Assembly: GCF_014876775.1 (NCBI RefSeq)
Contig: NZ_CP062310.1
Coordinates: forward strand, 496,001 to 560,000
From: Infirmifilum lucidum
GTDB taxonomy: Archaea; Thermoproteota; Thermoprotei; Thermofilales; Thermofilaceae
DNA: 64,000 bases
Reading direction: 5' to 3'
The translations under genes and the position numbers were made by a program. The notes under the pieces were generated by a model. That model made no database searches. It saw only the letters and a program-made list of their open reading frames with translations, and was not told where the DNA came from. Of this stretch, positions 33,398 to 42,580 are shown piece by piece (position 1 is the stretch's first letter; every line of letters begins with the position of its first letter).

Positions 33398-34543
33398 CTA
33401 AGGAAAGCGCAGCAAACCATATATGTTTGTCGAGAGGAAGATGTTCAGCGCTACTAGGAAAATAGTGTAGGCTGTCGTAGCTACGGTCACAGTCCTAGCT
33501 TTTGACTGGCCTAGAAGCTTCTCTACGATCGCTCTGAAAATCCTCCCGCCGTCTAGGGGGACTATTGGCAGCATGTTTATCACCGCCACACTCGATGTGA
33601 CGATGAGACCCCACGACACGATGTTATAGACATCCTCGTTGCTCACTGACTGCTGTATTTGGATCCCGAGGAATCCTCTGGAACTGTTTTCAGGCCTGGG
33701 AGCCAGGGTGATGGAGACGTTCAGTTTTACGCTGTTTCGCAGGATAGTGAGAGTAACTGTATCGCCGGGTCGGTGCTTCGCCATGAGCCTTGAGAAGTCT
33801 TCTAGTGTGGGAGCCCTGACACCGTTAACGCTCAGAATAACGTCCCCTGGCTTTAACACGCCCTCAGCAGGGTACCCTGGCAGTGTGCCTGTTACACGTA
33901 CCCCTAGCGGCTGGACGAGGAGGAGTGCTAAGAGCAGGAGAAAAAGGAAGGTTAGTATGTTGGCCACGCTCCCGGACGAGAGGACTCTCAGCTTCGTCTT
34001 CAGCCCAGCCTTCTCGAGATGCTCCTCGTCTATCTCCGCAAACCCACCCGGAAATACCACGGCCAGGAAAAGCCCCGTCGACTTCAGCGGTATGCCCTCC
34101 GCGCTAGCGGTCAGGGCGTGCGCGAGCTCGTGGGGTACTATTGCGAGGAAGACGGCAAGGAGGAAGTAGGGTAGCACGTCTACTCCAACGTTTAATCCGG
34201 GGACTATTGGAGACACGGGGGAAGCGGCCTCAGGTTCTGAGAAGAAGCTCAGGAGGTTTGCGTGGAAGAAGTAGAGGCCATACACCATTAGAGCGAAGCC
34301 CGCGAAGGCCGATAGATCCCCGAAGAGCTTTACTGCTCTCAGGTGCTTGCTGGCGAAGCCTCTAATGGTGTCATTGAATTTCTCGGTTCTGAATATTAGA
34401 ACGCCTCCCTCGAGCTTCAGGCCAAGCCTCTCCGCGGTTTTCGGCTTCCGCCGTTGTACCAGTAAGGCAACGGTATAGACTGCTAGGATTGACATGATAA
34501 GGAGCAAGTTGCCGTCAAAACTCGATATCTGCCTGTACTCCAC
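33398..34543 (-). CDS. Site-2 protease (M50) with PDZ domain
   Basis: The 381-residue membrane protein has the zinc protease motif HELAH (His138, Glu139, His142) in a transmembrane helix. It has an inserted PDZ domain (about 205-290, with GVLKPGDVILSVNG), and a C-terminal membrane helix with NMLPIVPLDGG that supplies the third ligand (Asp). This is the S2P/RseP layout: intramembrane cleavage of a regulatory or signal-remnant protein. The gene overlaps the end of an upstream metallo-beta-lactamase-fold gene by 29 bases. No anti-sigma-like substrate is visible. Confidence 0.9.
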   Translation of the reverse strand: MEYRQISSFDGNLLLIMSILAVYTVALLVQRRKPKTAERLGLKLEGGVLIFRTEKFNDTIRGFASKHLRAVKLFGDLSAFAGFALMVYGLYFFHANLLSFFSEPEAASPVSPIVPGLNVGVDVLPYFLLAVFLAIVPHELAHALTASAEGIPLKSTGLFLAVVFPGGFAEIDEEHLEKAGLKTKLRVLSSGSVANILTFLFLLLLALLLVQPLGVRVTGTLPGYPAEGVLKPGDVILSVNGVRAPTLEDFSRLMAKHRPGDTVTLTILRNSVKLNVSITLAPRPENSSRGFLGIQIQQSVSNEDVYNIVSWGLIVTSSVAVINMLPIVPLDGGRIFRAIVEKLLGQSKARTVTVATTAYTIFLVALNIFLSTNIYGLLRFP

Positions 34544-35207
34544 AGCCGCTTACCTCGTAGCCGAAATCGTAGCTATTAAACCTCTCTAATATTGTTTTCC
34601 TGGCCTCCATGCTCGTGGAGTGGAGCGGGAGTGCGAGTTTTAAGCCGCGTTGGGCGAGCCTCCTCACGAAGGCAAGGTTGAAGACGTCTCTAGTGGAGAT
34701 ATTGAGGCCCCCGATGAGCCCCCACACCCTACCGAGGCCGAGTAGTCTAGCGCCGAAAGTCCTCTTCAATCCGTGTACGCTGCACCCCACCACAACCAGC
34801 CACCCCTTGGGGGTCTTCAAGGCGAGCCCTTGCTCGTTCCAGTACGAGTCGCCCACAAGCACGTAAACGTCTGAGAGGCCCTGTAGCTGGGACATTGGCC
34901 TACCTGCGCGCGCTACGGGAGGCGGGGGGAGTACCCGTGGGGTTGTGGGGAAGCTGTTCCGGAGGGCTCCAATATGGTGGAAGTGGTGGAGGCTCCCGAA
35001 TATGATGTCGGGTTCTAGCTCGACCCCCAGTGTCTCGGAGTTCTTCAGTAGCACAGAGCTGTATGGTCCCGTGTCGAAGAGGATCTTCTTGGTAACGCCC
35101 CCCTCGTATTCTAGCGAGAGAAGGATCGAGAGCCCGTGTAGCGGTAAGACACCCTCTACGGCTGGAATATCGTCTACCAGCACGTCTATGTGTACGCGGG
35201 CTATCAC
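34515..35207 (-). CDS. Metallo-beta-lactamase-fold protein with degenerate metal site
   Basis: The 230-residue protein resembles the MBL subgroup that includes archaeal dihydropterin-ribofuranosylaminobenzene phosphate synthases: LHGLSILLSLEYEG and LFDTGPYSSVLLKN early, and VVVGCSVHGL later. The usual HxHxDHxG motif reads HHFHHIG, so the catalytic Asp is missing and the metal site may be altered or lost. It is the first gene of a three-gene operon with a site-2 protease. The GTG start overlaps no other gene. The function is unknown. Confidence 0.7.
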   Translation of the reverse strand: MIARVHIDVLVDDIPAVEGVLPLHGLSILLSLEYEGGVTKKILFDTGPYSSVLLKNSETLGVELEPDIIFGSLHHFHHIGALRNSFPTTPRVLPPPPVARAGRPMSQLQGLSDVYVLVGDSYWNEQGLALKTPKGWLVVVGCSVHGLKRTFGARLLGLGRVWGLIGGLNISTRDVFNLAFVRRLAQRGLKLALPLHSTSMEARKTILERFNSYDFGYEVSGCGVQADIEF

Positions 35208-35239
35208 ATGACCGCCGCTAAAGCTTATCAGACTTCAAG

Positions 35240-35256
35240 ACCTTAAAAACAATTGT
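35240..35256. repeat. 17-base exact repeat, copy 2 (upstream of DEAD/H helicase)
   Basis: Identical to 31011-31027. Here it runs straight into the GTG start of the second helicase and lies in the divergent promoter region with the metallo-beta-lactamase-fold gene. Confidence 0.6.
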
Positions 35257-37492
35257 GGCGTATAGGGACGAGATACTTGAAGCGGTGCGTAACGACGGCG
35301 GCCACAAGGTCGTTTACGTCTACTACGAGGAGGCGCGCGAGCCGGAGCCAGGCCCTCTCGTCGAGGAGGTTATCAGGGAAGGAGTGCTTGTGGAGGCCTT
35401 AAAGAGCCGGGGGATAGCTAGGCTCTACAAGTTCCAGGCCGAGGCCATCAGGAAGGTGAGGGACGGGAGAAATGTCTTCATTGTTGCCGGAACAGGTGTC
35501 GGGAAAACAGAGGCATTCATGCTCCCAATACTCGAGAGACTCCTGACGAACGCTTCGGAGGTAGCCGTCCTCATCTACCCTACCAAGGCACTCGCCCGGG
35601 ATCAGTTGGACAGGATAGACTGGTACATTGGGAGAGTTTTTGGCTTCAGAGTTGGAGTCTTCGACGGCGATACGCCTGAGGAGGAGCGCAGGAGGATACT
35701 ACTCTACCCCCCACGTGTACTGGTGACGAACCCAGACATGCTCCACTTATCTATGCACTCTAGCACGGGTTACAAGGATCTATTCGCTAGGGCCAAATAC
35801 GTCGTCCTTGACGACGCGCACGTTTACAGTGGGGTCTTCGGGTCGCACGTCTACTACGTCCTGAGGAGGTTTAAGCGCCTCCTGCGCGAGAAGCCACTGT
35901 TTATAGGCGCCTCTGCCACCGTCGGCAATCCCTCGGAGTTCGCTGAGAAGCTCTTCGGAGAGGAGGCAGAGGTGATCGATGCTGGCAGAACCAGGAAGGC
36001 TCCTGTCTTCCACGTCATGCTGTCCCCGAGAACCCGGTCGCGCTCCTCCGAGGTTCTCTGGCTCTTGAAGAAGCTGTCAGAGAGGGGTCTAAAGACCATA
36101 GTGTTTGTCGACAGCCATCGGTTAGCTGAGAGCTTGGCCATACAGGCCTACAACGTGGGCGTGAGGGCTGCAGTCCACAGGGCCGGGCTACTACCAGAAG
36201 AGAGAAAGCGCATCGAGAGGACTGTTAAAGCTGGCGAGCTCGACGCCGTAATAGCCACCCCTACCCTCGAGCTCGGAATAGACATCGGGGATCTTGACGC
36301 CGCTATACTCTACGGGGTACCGCCTACCTTCTCTAAGTACCTGCAGCGGGCTGGGCGGGTCGGCAGGAGGCACAGGACTGGCTACGTGTTCCTGGTTCTG
36401 GGAAATGATCCCATAAGCGCTTACTACGAGAGAAACCCGGAAGACTTCTTTGGGCAGGCCCCGGATCCCGTGTTCCTGGAGCCAGAGAACTACGAGGTAG
36501 TGAAGATCCACTTGGTAGCAATGGCAGCTGACGCTCCCCTCCGGCTCTCGGAGCTGTCTCAGTGGGAACGCCTACAAGCGGAGGAGCTCCTACGGCAGGG
36601 CTACCTCAGGGTCTCCGGCTCGGGGCTCCTCGTGCCGACAAGGCTCGGCATGAGGTTCCTCAGAGAGCACGATAACCTAAGGGGTGTTGGCGACCAAGTC
36701 AAGATTGTCAACGAGGGAGGTAGAGTCATAGGGTACAGAGAGAAGCAGATGGCTATCAAGGAGCTATTCCCGGGAGCAATCTATCTCCATGGAGGTAGGA
36801 GTTACCTCTCCTTAAGGTTTGAGGGGGAGAGAGCTGTAGTTAAGCCTTTACCCTCTAGGACGCCACCCGTAACCACCTCTCCGCTGTTCTACACGGTTCC
36901 GGAGGAGGGCAGCGTCCACTTCGAGCGAGAGGTCATGGGCGTCAGAGTTTCATATCTCGACTTGACGGTCACAGACGTCGTCTACGGCTATGTCACAAAG
37001 ACGTTCCCCGAGGGGCAGGTGATAAACCAGAGGCTCCTCGAGTCAGGGTTGCAGTACAAGTTCAAGACTAGGGGCCTGCTCCTGGAATTCCAGCCTAGAG
37101 CCGAGTGGAGCGAGGTGCAAAACGCCGAGGCATTCCACGCAGTCGAGCACGCCCTGATATACGCAGGGCAACTCGTCCTCGGAGCGTCGCCAACAGACAT
37201 GGGCGGCATAAGTTTCCCGTCGGGCCACATCTTCATATACGATAGCTTCCCCGGCGGGTCTGGAGTCACGAAAGCTCTCTACTACAAGCTTGAGCATGCC
37301 TTGAGGAAAGCCTTCGACATCGTGTCCCGTTGCACATGCGAAGACGGGTGTCCGAGGTGCATATTCTCCCCGTACTGTGGAAACAACAACAAAATCCTCT
37401 CGAGAAGGAGAGCCGAAAGAGTGCTGGGAGAAGTCATGGCTCTAAAACTCAAAGCCGCTCGCCTAGAGAGGAGCGGTAGGCCCCTCGTGTGA
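35255..37492 (+). CDS. DEAD/H-box helicase with MrfA/Hrq1-like cysteine domain
   Basis: The 745-residue helicase has Walker A AGTGVGKT at about 79-85, motif Ia YPTKALARDQ, motif II LDDAH, motif III GASATV, and motif VI QRAGRVGRRH. The C-terminus carries a DUF1998-type zinc cluster: CTCEDGCPRC then YCGNNNKILSRR. That combination is found in MrfA and Hrq1, which are 3'-5' helicases in repair of interstrand and other bulky lesions. The N-terminal region is shorter than in Hrq1. GTG start; the 17-base repeat precedes it directly. Confidence 0.88.
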   Translation: MAYRDEILEAVRNDGGHKVVYVYYEEAREPEPGPLVEEVIREGVLVEALKSRGIARLYKFQAEAIRKVRDGRNVFIVAGTGVGKTEAFMLPILERLLTNASEVAVLIYPTKALARDQLDRIDWYIGRVFGFRVGVFDGDTPEEERRRILLYPPRVLVTNPDMLHLSMHSSTGYKDLFARAKYVVLDDAHVYSGVFGSHVYYVLRRFKRLLREKPLFIGASATVGNPSEFAEKLFGEEAEVIDAGRTRKAPVFHVMLSPRTRSRSSEVLWLLKKLSERGLKTIVFVDSHRLAESLAIQAYNVGVRAAVHRAGLLPEERKRIERTVKAGELDAVIATPTLELGIDIGDLDAAILYGVPPTFSKYLQRAGRVGRRHRTGYVFLVLGNDPISAYYERNPEDFFGQAPDPVFLEPENYEVVKIHLVAMAADAPLRLSELSQWERLQAEELLRQGYLRVSGSGLLVPTRLGMRFLREHDNLRGVGDQVKIVNEGGRVIGYREKQMAIKELFPGAIYLHGGRSYLSLRFEGERAVVKPLPSRTPPVTTSPLFYTVPEEGSVHFEREVMGVRVSYLDLTVTDVVYGYVTKTFPEGQVINQRLLESGLQYKFKTRGLLLEFQPRAEWSEVQNAEAFHAVEHALIYAGQLVLGASPTDMGGISFPSGHIFIYDSFPGGSGVTKALYYKLEHALRKAFDIVSRCTCEDGCPRCIFSPYCGNNNKILSRRRAERVLGEVMALKLKAARLERSGRPLV

Positions 37493-38063
37493 CGGAGAAG
37501 ACGTATACAGTGTCACCGAGACCCCTGCCCCTAGCAAGCACTACTCCTGGTGGATTGGGCCTTCTCCCAGAGGCTAGATCGCTCATTGTATACAGGACGG
37601 CACGCCCCCTCCGAGTCGCCCTGTAGCAGTCCCTAACCATTTTCGTTAAGACTTCGAGACCTGACCCTCCTGCTATTGCAAGGTCTCTAGGGTCTCCTGG
37701 GCCGTAGCGCAGGAAAGGCGGGTTCGTAACACAAACATCGACGGCTTCCTCCCTAATGCAGCTCCCGGAGTCGCAGTTAACGAAGTCTACGAGCCCATAG
37801 AGGCCGTTGGCGAGCGCGTTGAGCCTGGCTGCCTTGAGGCAGTTGAGTGAGATGTCCGTGGCGACAGCATATACCCCCATCCGCGCCAGGAACAGTGTAA
37901 GGGCTCCTGCACCGCAACCTATCTCAGCAGCACGCCCAACAATAGTCTGTCTCCTGAGTACTTCTGCCAAGAGCCGAGTGCTGACTGTTCCCGAAGGCGG
38001 AAAGCACGCTGGGGGCACGAGCACTCTGAGGCCCTCGAAGATTTGGCTCTTTCCGCGTGTCAT
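37449..38063 (-). CDS. HemK/PrmC-type SAM-dependent methyltransferase
   Basis: About 204 residues from the ATG at 38063. The SAM-binding motif AEIGCGAGALTLFLA and the NPPF tetrapeptide (VCVTNPPFLRYGP) mark the HemK/PrmC/Mtq2 class that methylates glutamine in release factors or, in relatives, nucleic acid bases. The protein is the short archaeal form without an N-terminal domain, as in Mtq2. The longer in-frame start at 38147 would overlap the divergent asnS gene. It overlaps the convergent helicase end by 44 bases. Confidence 0.8.
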   Translation of the reverse strand: MTRGKSQIFEGLRVLVPPACFPPSGTVSTRLLAEVLRRQTIVGRAAEIGCGAGALTLFLARMGVYAVATDISLNCLKAARLNALANGLYGLVDFVNCDSGSCIREEAVDVCVTNPPFLRYGPGDPRDLAIAGGSGLEVLTKMVRDCYRATRRGRAVLYTMSDLASGRRPNPPGVVLARGRGLGDTVYVFSVTRGAYRSSLGERL

Positions 38064-38121
38064 GTATAGTCTTAGCAAAGTTTTTGTAATTAGAGTGAAT
38101 AGGCTTTCCCTGATAAGGCTC

Positions 38122-39417
38122 ATGACGGCCACGAACCCCATACCCATAAGAGAGGCTTTAAAGCTTCAGCCCGGCCAGGAGGTCAAGGTCAGGGGCTGGG
38201 TCTACCGCAGGAGGGATCTCGGGGACAAGGCCTTCGTCGTCGTTAGAGACTCGACGGGCATAATACAGTCAGTCTTCACGCCGGAGTCAAAGAGCCACAG
38301 CGAGGCCAGACGCGTCACCGTGGAGAGCTCAGTTATCGTCTCTGGTAAGCTCAGGGAGGATCCGCGTGCCCCCGGCGGCAAGGAAATCCAGGGAGAGGAA
38401 TTAGTGATCGTCGGGCTAGCTGAGAACTTCCCGATAAGGAGGGATGTCTCGAGAGAATTCCTCCTGGACGTGCGCCACCTCGCGGTGAGGTCTAGGAAAA
38501 TGACAGCCGTGCTGAAGATCAGGCACACTGCTTTCGGCGCTCTCCACGAGTGGTTCCGCGAGAACGGTTACTATGAGGTTCAGTGCCCGATGTTCGTCTC
38601 TGCGGCCGTTGAGGGAGGGGCCACCCTCTTCCCAGTGAAGTACGTTGACGAGTCGACAGTGTACTTGACCCAGTCGTCCCAGTTCTACCTGGAGGCGCTT
38701 ATCTACAGCCTCGAGAAAGTATACACTGTGGCCCCGTCCTTCAGGGCTGAGAAGTCGAGGACGAGGAGGCACTTGACGGAGTTCTGGCATGCCGAGGCGG
38801 AGGCGGCGTGGGTTGGCCTCGACGGGATACTTAGGGTAGAGGAGGAGCTCGTCTCGCACATCGTCAGGGGGGTTCTCGAGAGAAACCGGGAGGAGCTGGC
38901 ACTGCTGGGTCGCGACACAGAGAAGCTGGAGCTCGTCGAGCCCCCCTTTCCGCGTATCAGCTATGACAAGGCGATTGAAATACTCCAGAGTAGAGGCCTG
39001 AACATCTCGTGGGGCGACGACCTGGGAGCCGACGAGGAGAGAGTCCTGACGATGGAGTTTGACAAGCCCTTCTTCCTCTACGGCTTCCCGGAGAAGGTCA
39101 AGGCGTTCTACCACAAGAACGACCCCTCGCGGCCGGAGGTCACGCTCTCAGCCGACTTACTCGCTCCTGAGGGCTACGGGGAGATAATCGGCGGGGGCGA
39201 GAGGATAGAGAGGCTGGACGAGCTTGTAGCCAAGATTAAGAGGTTTGGGCTTAACCCCGAGGACTACAGGTGGTACCTGGACTTGAGGAAGTATGGTACT
39301 GTGCCTCACGCTGGGTTTGGGCTCGGAATGGATAGGCTTGTGATGTGGATTGCTGGGCTTGAGCACATTGTAGATTCCCTCCCATTCCCGCGAACTGTAG
39401 CGAGAACATACCCCTAG
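38122..39417 (+). CDS. asnS: Asparaginyl-tRNA synthetase
   Basis: The 431-residue class IIb synthetase has an OB-fold anticodon domain (KVRGWVYRRRDLGDKAFVVV) then class II motifs: motif 2 FRAEKSRTRRHLTEFWHAE and motif 3 GFGLGMDRLVMW. The RTRRHLTEFW sequence favours AsnRS over archaeal AspRS (which has TTRHLNE). The ATG at 38122 gives the expected short N-terminus; upstream in-frame ATGs would enter the divergent methyltransferase gene. It charges tRNA-Asn directly, so an Asn-forming GatCAB route may not be needed for this amino acid. Confidence 0.9.
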   Translation: MTATNPIPIREALKLQPGQEVKVRGWVYRRRDLGDKAFVVVRDSTGIIQSVFTPESKSHSEARRVTVESSVIVSGKLREDPRAPGGKEIQGEELVIVGLAENFPIRRDVSREFLLDVRHLAVRSRKMTAVLKIRHTAFGALHEWFRENGYYEVQCPMFVSAAVEGGATLFPVKYVDESTVYLTQSSQFYLEALIYSLEKVYTVAPSFRAEKSRTRRHLTEFWHAEAEAAWVGLDGILRVEEELVSHIVRGVLERNREELALLGRDTEKLELVEPPFPRISYDKAIEILQSRGLNISWGDDLGADEERVLTMEFDKPFFLYGFPEKVKAFYHKNDPSRPEVTLSADLLAPEGYGEIIGGGERIERLDELVAKIKRFGLNPEDYRWYLDLRKYGTVPHAGFGLGMDRLVMWIAGLEHIVDSLPFPRTVARTYP

Positions 39418-39436
39418 CCTGCAACCTGCAAGAAAG

Positions 39437-39446
39437 TAATTTAAAC
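39437..39446 (+). promoter_or_regulatory. TATA box for feoAB operon
   Basis: taatttaaac lies about 36 bases before the feoA ATG. No DtxR-type operator could be recognised between it and the start. Confidence 0.45.
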
Positions 39447-39477
39447 AGCGCCGTGGTGCTCACTTCAGTGTCATGAT

Positions 39478-39717
39478 ATGACGGCGTCAAACATTATACC
39501 TCTATCCCTTGCGAGGCCAGGTTCTCTAGTCCGGATTATCCACGTACAGGGCGGTAGAGGAGCTTTTAAGCGCCTTTTCGAGCTCGGAATAATACCTGGC
39601 GAGACAGTAAGAGTAGTGTTCAACGACGCTGGTCCTGTTGTCGTTGAGAGAGGGGGTACTCGCTTCGCCATAGGGAGGGGGCTCGCGGCTAAGATCCTCG
39701 TAGAGGTGGTTGGATGA
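39478..39717 (+). CDS. feoA: Ferrous iron transport protein A
   Basis: The 79-residue protein is an SH3-like FeoA domain: IPLSLARPGSLVRIIHVQGG, then KRLFELGIIPGETVRVV and the C-terminal RFAIGRGLAAKILVEV. FeoA is a cytoplasmic partner that modulates FeoB. It overlaps feoB by 4 bases (ATGA), so expression is coupled. Confidence 0.92.
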   Translation: MTASNIIPLSLARPGSLVRIIHVQGGRGAFKRLFELGIIPGETVRVVFNDAGPVVVERGGTRFAIGRGLAAKILVEVVG

Positions 39718-41798
39718 AGGAAATTAGAGTCGCGCTGGCGGGACCTCCTAATGTTGGGAAGAGCACTCTGTTCAATATGCTCGTGGGAGCTAACAGATTT
39801 GTGGGGAACTGGCCCGGCAAGACTGTAGACAAGTACGAGGGTTTCTTCGAGCACATGGAGTATAGTATAAGGGTCGTTGATCTGCCCGGAACTTATAGCC
39901 TCAACGCACAGACTGAGGAGGAGGCCATAGCACGCGACTATATTATAACTGAGAAGCCGGACGTCGTAGTTGTTCTCGTGGATGCTGTCTCCCTCGAGAC
40001 GACGCTCTACTTAGCTGTGCAGGTGCTGGAGCTTTACGACAGAGTTGTTATTGCAGTAAACAAGATAGATGCCGCGCTGAAGAGAGGTATTCATATCAGC
40101 ACTGAAAAGCTTAGCAGAAAGCTTGGAGTACCTGTCGTTGGGATTTCTGCTCTCAGGAGGGAGGGGCTCCACGACCTCGTCGACACAATAATCCGCGTAG
40201 CCGAGGGGCTAGAGACTGTCAGGAGGCTTAAGCTGGACTACAAGGGGCTCGACTACTACGCACGCGAGATAGAGCATGCCATCAAGGGATGCCCGAAGAT
40301 AAGTGAGTACCCGCTAGAGTGGAGCTCGATGAGGCTCCTAGAGGGAGACGCAGAGCTGGAGCGCACTCTGCAACACTACTGTGCCGATGCCTTAGGGCTT
40401 GTAGAGGCCACTCGGAGAAGAGTCGAGGAGGGGCTCGGCTCGCCGCCGTCACTACTAGCCGCGAGTGTGAGGTACTCCTTCATAGATGGAGTCGTCGCTG
40501 AGAGCGTGACGACTACAGGGGTTGTTAAACGCGAAGTCACCGAGAGGCTAGACAAGATCTTACTGCACCCTGTCGCCGGCCCCCTGACGAACCTCGGGAT
40601 AATACTGTCTGTTCTCATAGTGACGCTCACGGTGAACACGGGATTCCCTATAAAACAACTGCTCGAGTTAACTGGTAATTCAGAGCTAGCACAGGTTTTC
40701 GAGAAATACACGATCTCGGGACTATTCTCGTCCCTATTCGACTCGCTCAGCAACGTCCTCGCGGAGTATCTCTCAGGGATTAGGCTCCCGGCGTTTCTCG
40801 TATCCCTGATAGTAGACGGAGTTATAGGAGGGGTGGGGGCTGTACTCACTTTCCTCCCGTTAGTCTTCATAGTCTCCGCGGCTTTCGGCTTCTTAGAAGA
40901 CACTGGTGTGATGGCGCGCATAGCCACAGCAAACCACAGTATTATGCGCAGGGTGGGGCTCTCGGGAAAATCCCTAATGCCCCTCCTCCTCGGCTTTGGT
41001 TGCAACGTACCCGCAATAATGGGTACGAAAATCCTCGAAACAGATCGCGAGAAACTAATAGCCTCGCTCATCGCGCCGCTGATACCATGCCAGGCTAGAC
41101 TCGTAGTGCTCTTGATACTTATCTCAGCCCTCCCGGCTACACCGATGGCGAAAGTAGTGGCCCTGGTATCCACCTACGCCTACTCGCTCCTCCTAGTAGC
41201 TGTTGTCGCCAGAGTAGCCTCAACGTTCCTCTCCCACGGGGAAAAGCCGGAGCTCGTGCTGGAGCTACCTCCTTACCATAGGCCAAGCCTGAGAGTAATA
41301 TGGTGGTTCGCCTGGGACAGCACGCTCCACTTCCTTAAAAAAGCGGGGGGCATCATATTAGGGCTCTCCGTAGTGGTGTGGCTGTTACTACACTTGGGGC
41401 CAGACGGATTCACCGAGGACATCTCTTCCTCGATCGCTAAAGCAATAGGCGAGGCCCTGACCCCCTTAACTGCAGTGATGGGAATCCCCCACTGGCAGGT
41501 TGCACTAGCTCTCCTCACGGGGTTTGTCGCAAAGGAGACCGTCGCCTCGACGCTAACAGTTATTACCGGGACGGTAGACCCTGTCGAGGCCGTTCAGAAA
41601 CTAGCTTTAACGCCGGCACAGATTGCCAGCTTGATAATTTTCATTACACTCTACACCCCGTGCCTGGCAACAGTGGCTACTTTCCACACGCAGTTCCGCA
41701 GGTACAAGCTAACCATACTGCTAATCGCATACGAATTTGCAATAGCTACAGTCTCCGCAGTAATCGTTTATCAGGCACTTAACCTAATGGGATTCTGA
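39714..41798 (+). CDS. feoB: Ferrous iron transport protein B
   Basis: The 694-residue protein has the N-terminal G domain: G1 AGPPNVGKST (near residue 9), G2 in GNWPGKTVDK, G3 DLPGTYSL and G4 NKID. A helical GDI-like region follows, then a polytopic membrane domain with GFGCNVPAIMGTK and ETVASTLTVI, the two conserved gate-like segments. It imports Fe(II) across the cytoplasmic membrane. The upstream start ATG overlaps feoA and its TGA overlaps the radical-SAM gene start, so all three are in one operon. Confidence 0.95.
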   Translation: MKEIRVALAGPPNVGKSTLFNMLVGANRFVGNWPGKTVDKYEGFFEHMEYSIRVVDLPGTYSLNAQTEEEAIARDYIITEKPDVVVVLVDAVSLETTLYLAVQVLELYDRVVIAVNKIDAALKRGIHISTEKLSRKLGVPVVGISALRREGLHDLVDTIIRVAEGLETVRRLKLDYKGLDYYAREIEHAIKGCPKISEYPLEWSSMRLLEGDAELERTLQHYCADALGLVEATRRRVEEGLGSPPSLLAASVRYSFIDGVVAESVTTTGVVKREVTERLDKILLHPVAGPLTNLGIILSVLIVTLTVNTGFPIKQLLELTGNSELAQVFEKYTISGLFSSLFDSLSNVLAEYLSGIRLPAFLVSLIVDGVIGGVGAVLTFLPLVFIVSAAFGFLEDTGVMARIATANHSIMRRVGLSGKSLMPLLLGFGCNVPAIMGTKILETDREKLIASLIAPLIPCQARLVVLLILISALPATPMAKVVALVSTYAYSLLLVAVVARVASTFLSHGEKPELVLELPPYHRPSLRVIWWFAWDSTLHFLKKAGGIILGLSVVVWLLLHLGPDGFTEDISSSIAKAIGEALTPLTAVMGIPHWQVALALLTGFVAKETVASTLTVITGTVDPVEAVQKLALTPAQIASLIIFITLYTPCLATVATFHTQFRRYKLTILLIAYEFAIATVSAVIVYQALNLMGF

Positions 41799-42580
41799 TG
41801 GACACTGTCTGGATTGGTGGCTGGAAGGAGAATAGCCTAGTGGATGTCTTGGAAAACGTGAGCTTCACAGTATGGTTCTCCTTCTGCAACTTCCGCTGCC
41901 CTTGGTGTGCAAACTCCAGACTGGCGCGGGGACTCGAGAAGAGGGCCGTTGCCTTCGACGACATTATCGAAGAAGTGAAGAAGGCAGCACCCTTCGCAGA
42001 CTATTTCCACGTGACAGGTGGCGAGCCGACACTGCAGTATCGCGTCCTGACGAGACTCTTATCACGCGTTAGGGAGGAGACCGGTCTAAAGCTCAGCTTT
42101 GATACTAACGCGAGCATCCCAGAGGCCATCAGATACATCACGAGTGGTGTTGACGTTGACCACATTGCAGTAGACATAAAGGCTCCCCTCTCGAAGCCCG
42201 AACTCTATGCTAGAGTAGTAGGGCTACAGGAGAGGTTCGGGAGGAGTATCGTTGAGAGAGTAAAGGAAGGGATAAAAGCTTCGACTGACGTGAGAGACTT
42301 CCTAGAGCTCAGGACGCTAATGGTTCCCGGCCTTCTGGGGGTTGAGGACATAGTTCAGATTGCCCGGGAAATACGGGGGATGGATCTCGGTTCAGCACCC
42401 CGTATTGTGTATGTTGTCCAGCAGTTCATACCGTATGAAGGCGTTCCTTCGGAATACAGAAAAACGCCAAAGACCCCACGTGAACAGGTAATTATGGCTG
42501 CTAGACTAGCAGCAGAAGAACTTAAAGGCTTCTCCGAAGTCTACTACAGAACGATAGAGGACGGTAGCCGGAGGATATAG
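41798..42580 (+). CDS. Radical SAM protein, PflA/NrdG-like activase
   Basis: The 260-residue protein has the radical SAM cluster Cys30-x3-Cys34-x2-Cys37 (CNFRCPWC), the GGEPT motif, and the lead WIGGWKENSLVDV typical of glycyl-radical-activating enzymes for anaerobic ribonucleotide reductase or formate lyase-like proteins. Its start is the A of the feoB stop overlap (ATGA), so it is translated in the iron-uptake operon. No glycyl-radical enzyme is encoded in view, so the target is unknown; other radical SAM roles remain possible. Confidence 0.82.
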   Translation: MDTVWIGGWKENSLVDVLENVSFTVWFSFCNFRCPWCANSRLARGLEKRAVAFDDIIEEVKKAAPFADYFHVTGGEPTLQYRVLTRLLSRVREETGLKLSFDTNASIPEAIRYITSGVDVDHIAVDIKAPLSKPELYARVVGLQERFGRSIVERVKEGIKASTDVRDFLELRTLMVPGLLGVEDIVQIAREIRGMDLGSAPRIVYVVQQFIPYEGVPSEYRKTPKTPREQVIMAARLAAEELKGFSEVYYRTIEDGSRRI

